From Sinorhizobium sp. A49 (lineage in GTDB: Bacteria; Pseudomonadota; Alphaproteobacteria; Rhizobiales; Rhizobiaceae), in NCBI RefSeq assembly GCF_002002725.1, contig NZ_MUNW01000062.1, positions 248,001-312,000 on the forward strand: DNA of 64,000 bases. The letters run 5' to 3'. The notes under the pieces were generated by a model. The model worked only from the letters and a program-made list of their open reading frames with translations, did no database searches and was not told where the DNA came from. The first letter of the stretch is position 1, and every line of letters starts with the position of its first letter. Positions 19,790-27,497 of this stretch are shown in pieces. The position numbers were made by a program, and so were the translations under genes.

Positions 19790-19985
19790 TATCTTGCCAG
19801 GCCGGTCTTCTGACTTCGGATCAACCGGCCGCCTCACCTTCCCAGATCGAATGAAGATCCAGTGGCAAGATCTTGAGAGAATTCAAGATCCACAGACGCA
19901 ACCGTCCCCGTCACAGCGTTGGGCACGTTCCGGAATGACACCGGATTCCCGATTCTCCCGCGTCGCGGGCACCTGACGGACGCAT
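19790..19985 (-). promoter_or_regulatory. cobalamin riboswitch in the bluB leader
   Basis: Read on the minus strand, the leader shows the class I cobalamin aptamer elements in order: an AGGTGCCC start (near 19975), GAATCGGGAATCCGGTG, CGCTGTGACGGGGAC, GCCACTGGATC, CTGGGAAGGTG, and the B12-box-like GAAGTCAGAAGACCGGCCTG close to 19797-19820. The 3' end lies about 55 bases before the bluB ATG. Binding of adenosylcobalamin is expected to shut off bluB, a feedback on lower-ligand synthesis. Secondary structure was judged by eye. Confidence 0.9.
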
Positions 19986-20068
19986 AAGGACACAGCCCAT
20001 GGGGAATGACAAGCAAGCGCAATGTCACTTGCTCGCCACTCCACAGCGCCACACGACAGGCTCAGATT

Positions 20069-20890
20069 TCAGAGCGGCGCCACCGGATGCGGCGAGCCGT
20101 CATAGCCGCCCCAGACCGACTGGTCGAAGCAGATGACCGACCCCGTCATCAGGCCGGATTCGTTTGAGGAGAGATAAGCGCAGGCACGCGCGACTTCCTT
20201 GGGGTCGACAAGCCGGCCGAAGGGCTGGCTGGCGGCGGCCTTTTCCAGCCAGTCGGCTGCGGCACCATGAAACTCGCGTTGAATGCGGTCTTCGCCCTCG
20301 GAGGCCATCCAGCCGATATTGAGGCCGTTGACGCGAATGCGGTTGCGCAAAAGGGCATAGGCCGTGTTCTTGGTCAGCGTTTCCAGCGCGCCCTTGGACG
20401 AACAGTAGGCCGCAATGAACGGCTGGCCCGCCATCGCCGACATCGAACCGATATTGACGATCGTGCCCTGTGTGCCCTCCCTTCGCATCACCTTGACCGC
20501 CTCCTGCATCAGGAAAAACGGTGCACGCACATTGATGGCGAACATCCTGTCGAAGAGTTCGGGGCTGGTGTCGAGAATGGTTCCGCGGTCGGTGATTGCC
20601 GCAGCGTTGACCAGCGCGTCGACGCGTCCGAAGGTGGCATCGCAGGTGCTGACGACCTTGCGCGCATCCCCGACCTTTTCGAGATCCGCCTCGACATAAA
20701 GCACCTGCGCGCCGCTCGCCTTGCGGATCTCAGCGGCCTTCGCCTCGCCCTTGGCAACGTTGCGTCCGCAGATGACGATGCCTTCAGCTCCGCGCTCGGC
20801 AAACAGGCCGGCAATCGTCGCGCCGAGCCCCTGCGTGCCGCCGGTGACGACGGCGATCTTGCCGTCGAGACGGCCGTATTGTTCGGTCAT
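20069..20890 (-). CDS. short-chain dehydrogenase/reductase
   Basis: A 273-residue classical SDR with the NAD(P)-binding TGGTQGLG (residues 16-23), NAAA in the fourth strand, catalytic Ser in NIGSMSAMAG, and the YxxxK pair in AAYCSSKGA. The C-terminal part (SGLMTGSVICFDQSVWGGYDGSPHP) deviates from the usual GQxxxVDGG and may shape the substrate pocket. It lies 89 bases downstream of the PhyH-family gene on the same strand and both diverge from a LacI regulator, so a small sugar- or polyol-like catabolic unit is likely, though the substrate is unknown. CCGGGAGGAATTTC precedes the ATG. Confidence 0.85.
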   Translation of the reverse strand: MTEQYGRLDGKIAVVTGGTQGLGATIAGLFAERGAEGIVICGRNVAKGEAKAAEIRKASGAQVLYVEADLEKVGDARKVVSTCDATFGRVDALVNAAAITDRGTILDTSPELFDRMFAINVRAPFFLMQEAVKVMRREGTQGTIVNIGSMSAMAGQPFIAAYCSSKGALETLTKNTAYALLRNRIRVNGLNIGWMASEGEDRIQREFHGAAADWLEKAAASQPFGRLVDPKEVARACAYLSSNESGLMTGSVICFDQSVWGGYDGSPHPVAPL

Positions 20891-20979
20891 GAAATTCCTC
20901 CCGGGAATGAAGTTGGCGTGAAGACAGGCAATGGTCCCCGCCGCAGGCGCCGGGGACCTGACATATCGATATCTGCCGT

Positions 20980-22173
20980 TCAGCTCAGCTTGCGCTGTGT
21001 CTGCGCGTCAAGCGCTTTGCTAAAATCCGCGGCGCTCCATCCGCCCGCAAGCGCCTCATGCATCAGCTGTGCCTGGGTCTTCGGCGCGAGGCCACCGATC
21101 GGGGGATCGCGATCGAGATTGGTCGGGAAAGAATACCCCTCGGCACAGGAGGCAATCGCATTGGCGGCTTCCCCAGCCGACAGCGTGCCGGATGCCGTAA
21201 GGGCAGTCAGTGCCGGATACAGTGCTGCGCTCATCTTTACGCGATCGACCGTCTCCATCGCCCGCCCGAAGGCCGAAGACACCTGCAACAGATTGGCGAC
21301 GCGCTTGATATCGACCGTGCGGTTGCTGCCGGCGGCATGAAACAGCGCCGGATTGAAGAAAACGACATCGCCTTTTTCGAGCGGCAACTGCACGTGACGC
21401 TCATCGAAATAGGCGCGGAATTCCGGGCGCTTCAGCGCGAGATAGCCGGGTACATAGGTCTGGCTATAGGGAAGGAAGAGTGTCGGGCCGCTTTCGAGCG
21501 GCATGTCGCAATGGGCAACTGCACCCTGCAACGTCAGCACCGGTGACAGTCGGTGCACGTGGGCCGGATACTGCTCGATGACATCGGATGTCTGGAAGCC
21601 AAGATGGTAGTCGCGGTGGGCGGCCTGGGACGCGCCGCCCGGATTGACGCGGTTGACCTGCGCGGTCATCTGGTAATTCGGACCAAGCCAGGCTTCGCTG
21701 ACGAGCGCGATGATGGCGTTCGCATAATAGGCCGCGAAATTCTCCGGGTTTTTCAGGCAGTGCTTTTCAAGCGAATTCCAGATGCGGTCGTTGGCGCCGG
21801 GCTTGGCGAAATGGTCGCCGCCACCGCTGTTGCTGCGGTGCTGGTCTTCGATGATGGCGTTGAAAATGCCGCTGGCGGCATCGATGACCGATGTATCGGC
21901 ATAGGCGTGCTTGAACACGGCCAAACCAGGCCCGGTCGCAAGCGCCTCGCAGATTTCGGCCAGGGCGGCGCGGCGCCCATCAAGGGTCGAGCAGGCGGAA
22001 ACCAGGCTGGCGCTGTCATAGATCAGCACATTCTTCTCACAGGCAAGCGCATGCGGATAGTCCGCAAGGTTCGTCTGGCGCTCCACTTCGGCCCTGAACA
22101 CGTCGATGTCACAGGCATCTTCGCTCAGCCAGACGCGGTCGAGGCGCTGGCGCACAGTGTTGTCGGTCTTCAT
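20980..22173 (-). CDS. phytanoyl-CoA dioxygenase family protein
   Basis: A 397-residue Fe(II)/2-oxoglutarate-dependent oxygenase. The facial triad is visible as HRD in SQAAHRDYHLGF and the distal His in FFNPALFHAAGSNRT, with an Arg for 2-oxoglutarate in the same block (NRTVDIKR). The family hydroxylates diverse small molecules; members beside SDR and LacI genes are often annotated but seldom characterised. The start is ATG with GAGGAGG upstream. It heads a two-gene unit with the SDR and is divergent from the LacI-type regulator. Substrate: not determinable here. Confidence 0.85.
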   Translation of the reverse strand: MKTDNTVRQRLDRVWLSEDACDIDVFRAEVERQTNLADYPHALACEKNVLIYDSASLVSACSTLDGRRAALAEICEALATGPGLAVFKHAYADTSVIDAASGIFNAIIEDQHRSNSGGGDHFAKPGANDRIWNSLEKHCLKNPENFAAYYANAIIALVSEAWLGPNYQMTAQVNRVNPGGASQAAHRDYHLGFQTSDVIEQYPAHVHRLSPVLTLQGAVAHCDMPLESGPTLFLPYSQTYVPGYLALKRPEFRAYFDERHVQLPLEKGDVVFFNPALFHAAGSNRTVDIKRVANLLQVSSAFGRAMETVDRVKMSAALYPALTALTASGTLSAGEAANAIASCAEGYSFPTNLDRDPPIGGLAPKTQAQLMHEALAGGWSAADFSKALDAQTQRKLS

Positions 22174-22274
22174 GTCGTTCCTCCTCAGAAACCTTCCATG
22201 TCCCGACTATAGGCGCCGTCAGAACGTGATATAGAGCAGGAATCCATCAAAAAACCATCAGGAAGGATCCCGCG

Positions 22275-23300
22275 TTGGCTCACCCGTTTCTGGTCAAGGA
22301 CATCGCCTTTCAGGCCGGGCTCAGCACCGCGACGGTCGATCGCGTCCTGAACGGGCGTTCGGGCGTACGCCAGCAGACCCAAATAAGAGTGAAAGCCGCC
22401 ATCCGTGAGCTGGAAAAGCAGCAATCCGGATTGGAGCTTCAGGGCCAGAAACGGACGATCGACGTGGTGATGGAGGCGCCGGAGCGCTTCACCGAAGCGG
22501 TCAGGCAGGCTTTCGAGACCGAAGCGCCGACCTTCATGCCGACGACATTCCGTTGCCGTTTCCACTTCGCCGAGACCATGCGCCCGCACGACATCGCGCA
22601 ATTGCTGGACCGCATTCGCTTGCGCGGTACCGACGGCGTCGTGTTGAAGGCGCCTGACGTTCCCGAAATCGTCGACGCGGTCGCCCGCCTCGAGCAGGCA
22701 GGAATTGCCGTCGTCACGCTCGTCACCGACCTGCCGAACTCGGCACGTACCGCCTACGCAGGCGCCGACAACCGCGCGGCCGGCGAGACTGCGGCCTATC
22801 TCGTCGGCGAACGTTTCTCCGGCACTTCCGCGACCGTGCTGGTGACGATTTCAAGCAGCCGTTTCCGTGGCGAGGAGGAACGCGAGATCGGCTTTCGCCG
22901 TGTGCTGCGTGAACATTACCCGGCGATCCGCATCATCGAGATCAGCGAAGGCCATGGCAAGGACACCGAGACGGGCGCCCTTGCAGCAAAAGCGCTTGCG
23001 GCGCACGCCGATATCAACGCCGCCTATTCCATCGGCGGCGGCAATCGGGCGGTCCTTGATGCCTTCGAGCGCGATGGCCGCGACTGCGCGCTGTTCATCG
23101 CCCACGACCTCGATCACGACAACCTGGTGCTGCTACGCGAACGGCGGATCCATTTTGTCCTGCACCATGACCTGCGCAGCGACGCCCGCATGACCTTCCG
23201 CGCCATTCTTGCCCGTCGAAGCGGCATCGGTCAGAAGCTGGGCGGCTGCCGGCTTTCCGCCGTCGAGGTCATCACCCCCTACAATGTGCCCGTCGCTTGA
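22275..23300 (+). CDS. LacI-family transcriptional regulator
   Basis: A 341-residue regulator with an N-terminal helix-turn-helix and hinge (VKDIAFQAGLSTATVDRVLNGRSGVRQQTQIRVKAAIRELE, about residues 7-48) and a periplasmic-binding-protein-like effector domain (AYAGADNRAAGETAAYLVGERF..., HDLDHDNLVLLRERRIHFVLHHDLRSDARMTFRAIL). The start is TTG, with AGGAAGGATCC immediately before. It is divergent from the PhyH/SDR unit and probably controls it in response to a sugar-like ligand. The intergenic 100 bases show no clean LacI operator. Confidence 0.88.
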   Translation: MAHPFLVKDIAFQAGLSTATVDRVLNGRSGVRQQTQIRVKAAIRELEKQQSGLELQGQKRTIDVVMEAPERFTEAVRQAFETEAPTFMPTTFRCRFHFAETMRPHDIAQLLDRIRLRGTDGVVLKAPDVPEIVDAVARLEQAGIAVVTLVTDLPNSARTAYAGADNRAAGETAAYLVGERFSGTSATVLVTISSSRFRGEEEREIGFRRVLREHYPAIRIIEISEGHGKDTETGALAAKALAAHADINAAYSIGGGNRAVLDAFERDGRDCALFIAHDLDHDNLVLLRERRIHFVLHHDLRSDARMTFRAILARRSGIGQKLGGCRLSAVEVITPYNVPVA

Positions 23301-23336
23301 GCCGAGTACAGAATCCGCATCGACGTTCGCCAACAT

Positions 23337-23478
23337 CTCCCTCATTCCTGTGCCTGTCACAGGAATCTCTAGCAGTTCCGTAGGAACTGGGGACTAGGCC
23401 AAGTCATTGGGCTGAAGAGCCTTTTGACCTGACGGACATCAGCTCGCTGAATTCCGGCACAAGGCAGGAATGAGGGAG
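23337..23478. repeat. 142-base element with 14-base inverted ends
   Basis: The ends CTCCCTCATTCCTG (23337-23350) and CAGGAATGAGGGAG (23465-23478) are perfect reverse complements. Inside the left end is a 9-base perfect hairpin (ATTCCTGTG/CACAGGAAT, 23344-23366). The element carries no gene and lies between the LacI stop and the convergent quinone reductase. It resembles short dispersed palindromic repeats of Rhizobiaceae and could also serve as a bidirectional terminator. Other copies could not be searched for. Confidence 0.55.
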
Positions 23479-23559
23479 AACTGAACGCGCCTCCCGTCAA
23501 ACGGGCATTCTAAAGCTTTGCCCGCATGGCCAGACCCGCGCTACGCGGGGCCCTTTCCT

Positions 23560-24525
23560 TCATTCTGGCAAAAGCACGATCTTTCCCGAGAACCTCCGGT
23601 CCTCGAGCCGTGCATGCGCCGCCGCTCCGTCCGATAGCGCGAAGGTTTCGATGCGTGGCCGCTCGACCACGCCATCCCGCAATGCCTGGAACAGCCGCCC
23701 GGCCCGGCTTAGCCGTTGCTGCCGATCGGTGAGGAAATCCCAGAGATCGCCACCGACGACGGTTTTCGAGTGTTCCATGAGATAGCGCGGATCGACCAGA
23801 GGCGCCGGCCCGCCTGCCATGCCGAACGTTACCAGCGTCCCGCGCGAGCGCACCGCTGCGAGACTGTCGAGCAAGGTTATGCCGACCGAATCATAGGCGA
23901 CATTGACGCCGCCGTCGCTCAAGGCGCGCACTTTGTCCGGCCAGCCCTCGTCATAGCCGAGCGCATAGGCAGCGCCGGCAGCCTTGGCGAGCGCCTGCTT
24001 CTCGATCGTCGAGGCCATGGCAATGACGCTGGCACCCCGCGCGATGGCAAGCCGGATCAGCAATTGCCCGACGCCACCGCCTGCGGCCTGGACGAGAACG
24101 GTGTCGCCTGGTCGGACGCTGTAGCTATCCTCCACGAGATACTGCGCCGTCAGGCCTTGCAGCAGAAGGGCTGCGGCGGCCTCGAAGCCGACATCGTCAG
24201 GAAGCGGGATGGCCCGCTCCAGCGGCACTGTTACCCGCGTTGCATTGGCAAACGGCACGTCGGCAAACCCAATCCGGTCGCCGAGGGCGACGCCTTCGAC
24301 GCCCTCGCCGATCGCGATCACCTCACCTGCCCCTTCGTAGCCGGCGATGTGCGGCGCCTTGCCGGCAAGTGTGTAATTGCCCTTGCGCCGGTAGATGTCG
24401 GCGAAGTTCAGCCCGATCGCCCGCATCGCCAGCTGGATATGGCCTGGTGGCACAGCCGGGTCGGCAACCTCGCGGTAGCTCAAGACCTCCGGGCCGCCGA
24501 ACGTGTCGAATACCAATGCATGCAT
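23560..24525 (-). CDS. NADPH:quinone oxidoreductase (zeta-crystallin-like MDR)
   Basis: A 321-residue zinc-free medium-chain dehydrogenase. Visible are the start MHALVFDTFGGPEVLSYREV, GLNFADIYRRKGNY, PHIAGYEGAGEVIAIGEGV, and the Rossmann motif VQAAGGGVGQLLIRLA. It transfers hydride from NADPH to quinones or enones. It lies 12 bases after the cupin gene on the same strand, so the two form an operon, with the XRE-cupin regulator divergent. A role in handling a reactive carbonyl or quinone compound is plausible but is inference. Confidence 0.9.
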   Translation of the reverse strand: MHALVFDTFGGPEVLSYREVADPAVPPGHIQLAMRAIGLNFADIYRRKGNYTLAGKAPHIAGYEGAGEVIAIGEGVEGVALGDRIGFADVPFANATRVTVPLERAIPLPDDVGFEAAAALLLQGLTAQYLVEDSYSVRPGDTVLVQAAGGGVGQLLIRLAIARGASVIAMASTIEKQALAKAAGAAYALGYDEGWPDKVRALSDGGVNVAYDSVGITLLDSLAAVRSRGTLVTFGMAGGPAPLVDPRYLMEHSKTVVGGDLWDFLTDRQQRLSRAGRLFQALRDGVVERPRIETFALSDGAAAHARLEDRRFSGKIVLLPE

Positions 24526-24537
24526 GGTTGCTTCCCC

Positions 24538-25026
24538 CTATCGGATCAAAGTGCGGACGAAATCTTCGCCGAGCCCGACCGACTTACAGTGTGCCGCATA
24601 CCGGTCGAGCCTGACGAGCACGTCGTCATATCCTTCGGCATTGCCGTCGTCATCGAGATAGACCAGCGGACCGAACACGTGGAACAGCGCCTTCATGTGG
24701 CCAGCCTCCGGATGCACGTAGAGCGTATGGATATCGCCGGCCGGCTCGAAGATGAAGGTGCCGGGTCGTGCGATCCAATCGCGCTCACGATATCCCCAGG
24801 TGCCCTCCAGCGTCCAACCGGTGACCGGATTGGAATGGCGATGCCGCTCGATCGTGCCGGCGCCCTTTGCCTTGAAGATGCTGACCCAGCTGCCGCCGCG
24901 CACATCGAACAGCAAGGGCAATGTAAAGGCGCTGTCGCCAAAGGGCAGCCATCGCCGCTCATCGGCCTCGGCATCGGCAACCAGCAGTTCGTCGACCCCG
25001 TATCTGCTTTCCTGAATGTTGATCAC
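24538..25026 (-). CDS. cupin protein, 2,4'-dihydroxyacetophenone dioxygenase-like
   Basis: A 162-residue single-domain cupin. Metal ligands fit the motif HRHSNPVTGWTLEGTWGYRE (two His and a Glu position) with a second motif in FIFEPAGDIHTLYV. The organisation resembles the 2,4'-dihydroxyacetophenone dioxygenase/acetylacetone dioxygenase-like group, Fe-dependent carbon-carbon bond cleaving enzymes, but the assignment to an activity is tentative. The start is GTG at 25026, eight bases after GGGAGG; a longer frame to 25128 crosses the operator region. It is the first gene of the unit with the quinone reductase. Confidence 0.78.
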   Translation of the reverse strand: MINIQESRYGVDELLVADAEADERRWLPFGDSAFTLPLLFDVRGGSWVSIFKAKGAGTIERHRHSNPVTGWTLEGTWGYRERDWIARPGTFIFEPAGDIHTLYVHPEAGHMKALFHVFGPLVYLDDDGNAEGYDDVLVRLDRYAAHCKSVGLGEDFVRTLIR

Positions 25027-25062
25027 AGTTCGTCCTCCCGTTAAGCTTCGCAATCGGGATTT

Positions 25063-25078
25063 ATCTACTATAGTGGAT
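25063..25078. promoter_or_regulatory. candidate operator between cupin and XRE-cupin genes
   Basis: ATCTACTATAGTGGAT is a 16-base palindrome with one mismatched pair. It sits in the 111-base divergent intergenic region, 60 bases before the regulator ATG and 37 bases before the cupin GTG. It is the most symmetrical sequence there and a natural site for the XRE-cupin protein. Confidence 0.55.
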
Positions 25079-25137
25079 TTCGTCAACAGAATTGAGAATC
25101 GTCGATTTTGCCCGTATGTATTTTCCAAGGAGACGCC

Positions 25138-25809
25138 ATGCCGAATCTAACTATTGCCCGCCGCCCGGCCGAACAGCGATTGCGCTCGAGCGAGGAGCGT
25201 CCGACCGAACTCGGAGCCCGCGTGAAGGAGCTCAGGATCGCACGCGACTGGACGCTCGACGAGGCAAGCCAGCGCATCGGGCTGTCCCGTTCGGCGTTAT
25301 CAAAGATCGAACGCAACGAGATGTCGCCGACATTCCACGCCATGCAAAAGCTGGCAGCCGGCTTCTCGCTCGATCTCCTGAGCTTTCTCGCTTCCGGCGA
25401 GGCGAGCCCGCCGGCAGGTCGGCGCAGCATCACCCGGCAGAACGACGGCACCCGCCACGAAACGCCGAATTATGGCCTGCGGCTTTTGATGGAAGAGGTG
25501 CGCAACACCGCCTTCATGGTGGTCGAAGTGCTGGTCAGGGCACGGGCGCTTGACCAGTTTCCCGATTGGGACCGGCACGACGACGAGGACTTCATGTATG
25601 TTCTCGACGGCGAAATCACCCTCTACACCGAGCACTACGCACCGGCGGTGCTGAAGAGCGGCGACGCCGTCTATTTCGATGCACGCCTCGGCCATGCCTG
25701 TATTTCGACCAGCGACAACGACGCCAGGCTTTTGTGGGTGACCGCTCCGCTCGGTGGACGCTTCAGCCGCTCGGACGAAGACCATGGCGAAGCAACAATG
25801 CCGGCTTGA
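25138..25809 (+). CDS. XRE-family regulator with C-terminal cupin
   Basis: A 223-residue regulator: an N-terminal lambda-repressor-type helix-turn-helix (LGARVKELRIARDWTLDEASQRIGLSRSALSKIERNEMSPTFHAMQKLAAGF, about residues 21-75) and a C-terminal cupin (about 130-205; DEDFMYVLDGEITLYTEHYAPAVLKSGDAVYFDARLGHACISTSDNDARLLWVTAP) expected to sense a small metabolite. AAGGAGA precedes ATG 25138. It is divergent from the cupin/quinone reductase unit and is the likely regulator. Its stop is only four bases from the convergent diguanylate cyclase stop. Confidence 0.88.
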   Translation: MPNLTIARRPAEQRLRSSEERPTELGARVKELRIARDWTLDEASQRIGLSRSALSKIERNEMSPTFHAMQKLAAGFSLDLLSFLASGEASPPAGRRSITRQNDGTRHETPNYGLRLLMEEVRNTAFMVVEVLVRARALDQFPDWDRHDDEDFMYVLDGEITLYTEHYAPAVLKSGDAVYFDARLGHACISTSDNDARLLWVTAPLGGRFSRSDEDHGEATMPA

Positions 25810-25813
25810 AAAC

Positions 25814-27334
25814 TCAGCCGGCGTGGCGCCTTGACACCTCCGCGTTCAGCGCAATCTTGTCTTCCGGGGAAAGGTCGTCGGCCGTCTGGACACGGTTGCG
25901 CCCGCGTCTCTTGGCGAGATAGAGCGCTTCGTCGGCAGCGGCGAGCAGCGCGCGGGCGGTGCTGCCGTGCTTCGGCGCAAAAGCCAGGCCCACGCTGCTG
26001 CCGACGCGCAACATCTGCCCCTCGAATTCGATCGGCGTCTGCGCATCGATGACAAGGCCGGCGGCCACGGCCGATACATCTGCTGCCTTCCCTGACGAAC
26101 GCTGGATGACCGCAAATTCGTCACCGCCCAGGCGGGCAACGGTTCCACGCGCCCCGACCCGCCGGCGGTACCGTTCTGCAATCGCCATCAACACCGCGTC
26201 ACCCGCCGCATGCCCATGCCGGTCGTTGACCGCCTTGAACTCGTCGAGATCGGCAAAGATCAGCGCGAACGGGCGGTCTTTGACATCGAGGAGAGCAGCG
26301 GCGAGCGCATCGTCGAAGCCGCTGCGATTGAGAAGCCCGGTGAGGCGGTCATGTTTTGCCATGTAGAGGTTTCGCGCCTCGCTCTGCTGCAGGGCGGCAA
26401 AGACACTGGAAAACCTGAGAGCTACAAAGGCCATCAGCAGCGTTGCCAGGATCGCGATGCCGATCACGCTCGGCAGGATTTCCGTCCGGACGAAGCCGCC
26501 GGGCGATTTGGGCGTCCAGGCCACGACCAGGCAGGAGGTGTCCAAGCACCGACCGACGGAGACGTGTACGCTGTCGGCCGGAAGCTGAGACAGCGGAACG
26601 AAGGCAAGGCCAGTCACCCCAAGCTTTGCTTCGATCTCCCGCAGCGACCGCGCCGTCAGCGGACGAACAGAAACCATGAACACCGGTTTGCGGCGCGCGG
26701 CGGCAAGCTGCAGTGTTTCCGGGATCACCGCCTGGACGACGGCGATGCTCATCTGCCCTTGAATCTCTCGCATATCCACCGCGTGGATGCCGGGCACGAT
26801 CGGCGTGACCGATTGGCGGTCGGGCTTGGGGATATCGAGCGTAAAGGTGCCCCCGTTGTTTCTCAGCGCATTGTCATAGCGGCGGCGTGCCTCGTCGAGC
26901 AGATCATCGACATCGCGAAGCGGGCTATCGGCCGCCTCTGCGGGGATGGCCAGACCGTCTTTCAATGCGGTCGAAACATGTCCATCTGCATCGCTGAAGA
27001 TCAGCCAGGAGAAGCCGTAGTCCTCCCAGAGCCACCCGGCCAATTGTTCTGCCACGAAGGCGTCACTCAGGCGTCCAGTCGCAAGTTCGTCGTAGGTGTC
27101 GTCCCAGAAGGAGACCTGCGCCTGGAATTGCACGGCGGCTTCCATCTGGTGCCGCAATTCGTTTGCCACCAGCCTGCGCTCTGCCGAGCGGCCGAAACGG
27201 TCTGCTTCGACGACGGAGCGATTGAGAACGAAGAGGAGGCTGGCGATCGTCAGGATCGCGACCAAGATACAGGCGGCATGGATTGCCCAGACCGCCCTGT
27301 TTCGCTTCGGTTGCCGAAACTTTTGCTCGATCAC
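25814..27334 (-). CDS. membrane diguanylate cyclase with CHASE4 sensor
   Basis: A 506-residue inner-membrane protein. One membrane segment at about 17-38 and a second at about 288-312 (VIGIAILATLLMAFVALRF) bracket a periplasmic CHASE4-like sensor (FWDDTYDELATGRLSDAFVAEQLAGWLWEDYGFSWLIFSDADG). The C-terminal GGDEF domain (about 330-490) has an intact active site LGGDEFAVI, the substrate motif DLDEFKAVND, and a KRRGRNRV end, so c-di-GMP synthesis is expected. No EAL domain is present. No RxxD inhibitory site is evident five residues before GGDEF (the sequence there is VGARGTVARL). Confidence 0.92.
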   Translation of the reverse strand: MIEQKFRQPKRNRAVWAIHAACILVAILTIASLLFVLNRSVVEADRFGRSAERRLVANELRHQMEAAVQFQAQVSFWDDTYDELATGRLSDAFVAEQLAGWLWEDYGFSWLIFSDADGHVSTALKDGLAIPAEAADSPLRDVDDLLDEARRRYDNALRNNGGTFTLDIPKPDRQSVTPIVPGIHAVDMREIQGQMSIAVVQAVIPETLQLAAARRKPVFMVSVRPLTARSLREIEAKLGVTGLAFVPLSQLPADSVHVSVGRCLDTSCLVVAWTPKSPGGFVRTEILPSVIGIAILATLLMAFVALRFSSVFAALQQSEARNLYMAKHDRLTGLLNRSGFDDALAAALLDVKDRPFALIFADLDEFKAVNDRHGHAAGDAVLMAIAERYRRRVGARGTVARLGGDEFAVIQRSSGKAADVSAVAAGLVIDAQTPIEFEGQMLRVGSSVGLAFAPKHGSTARALLAAADEALYLAKRRGRNRVQTADDLSPEDKIALNAEVSRRHAG

Positions 27335-27497
27335 GCCAACGCCCCCTCGCCGGACCAGCCGTCAATGGCGAAGGGTGGCACCGATCAGACGCCACCCTAA
27401 AGATCAAAGCAGAAATTTAGTTTAAGCAAGCTGGTATTGAAAGCCTTAAAGACTTCAACCGCCTAGTAAAAGCCAGCAATCTGCAGTCGTACGACTG

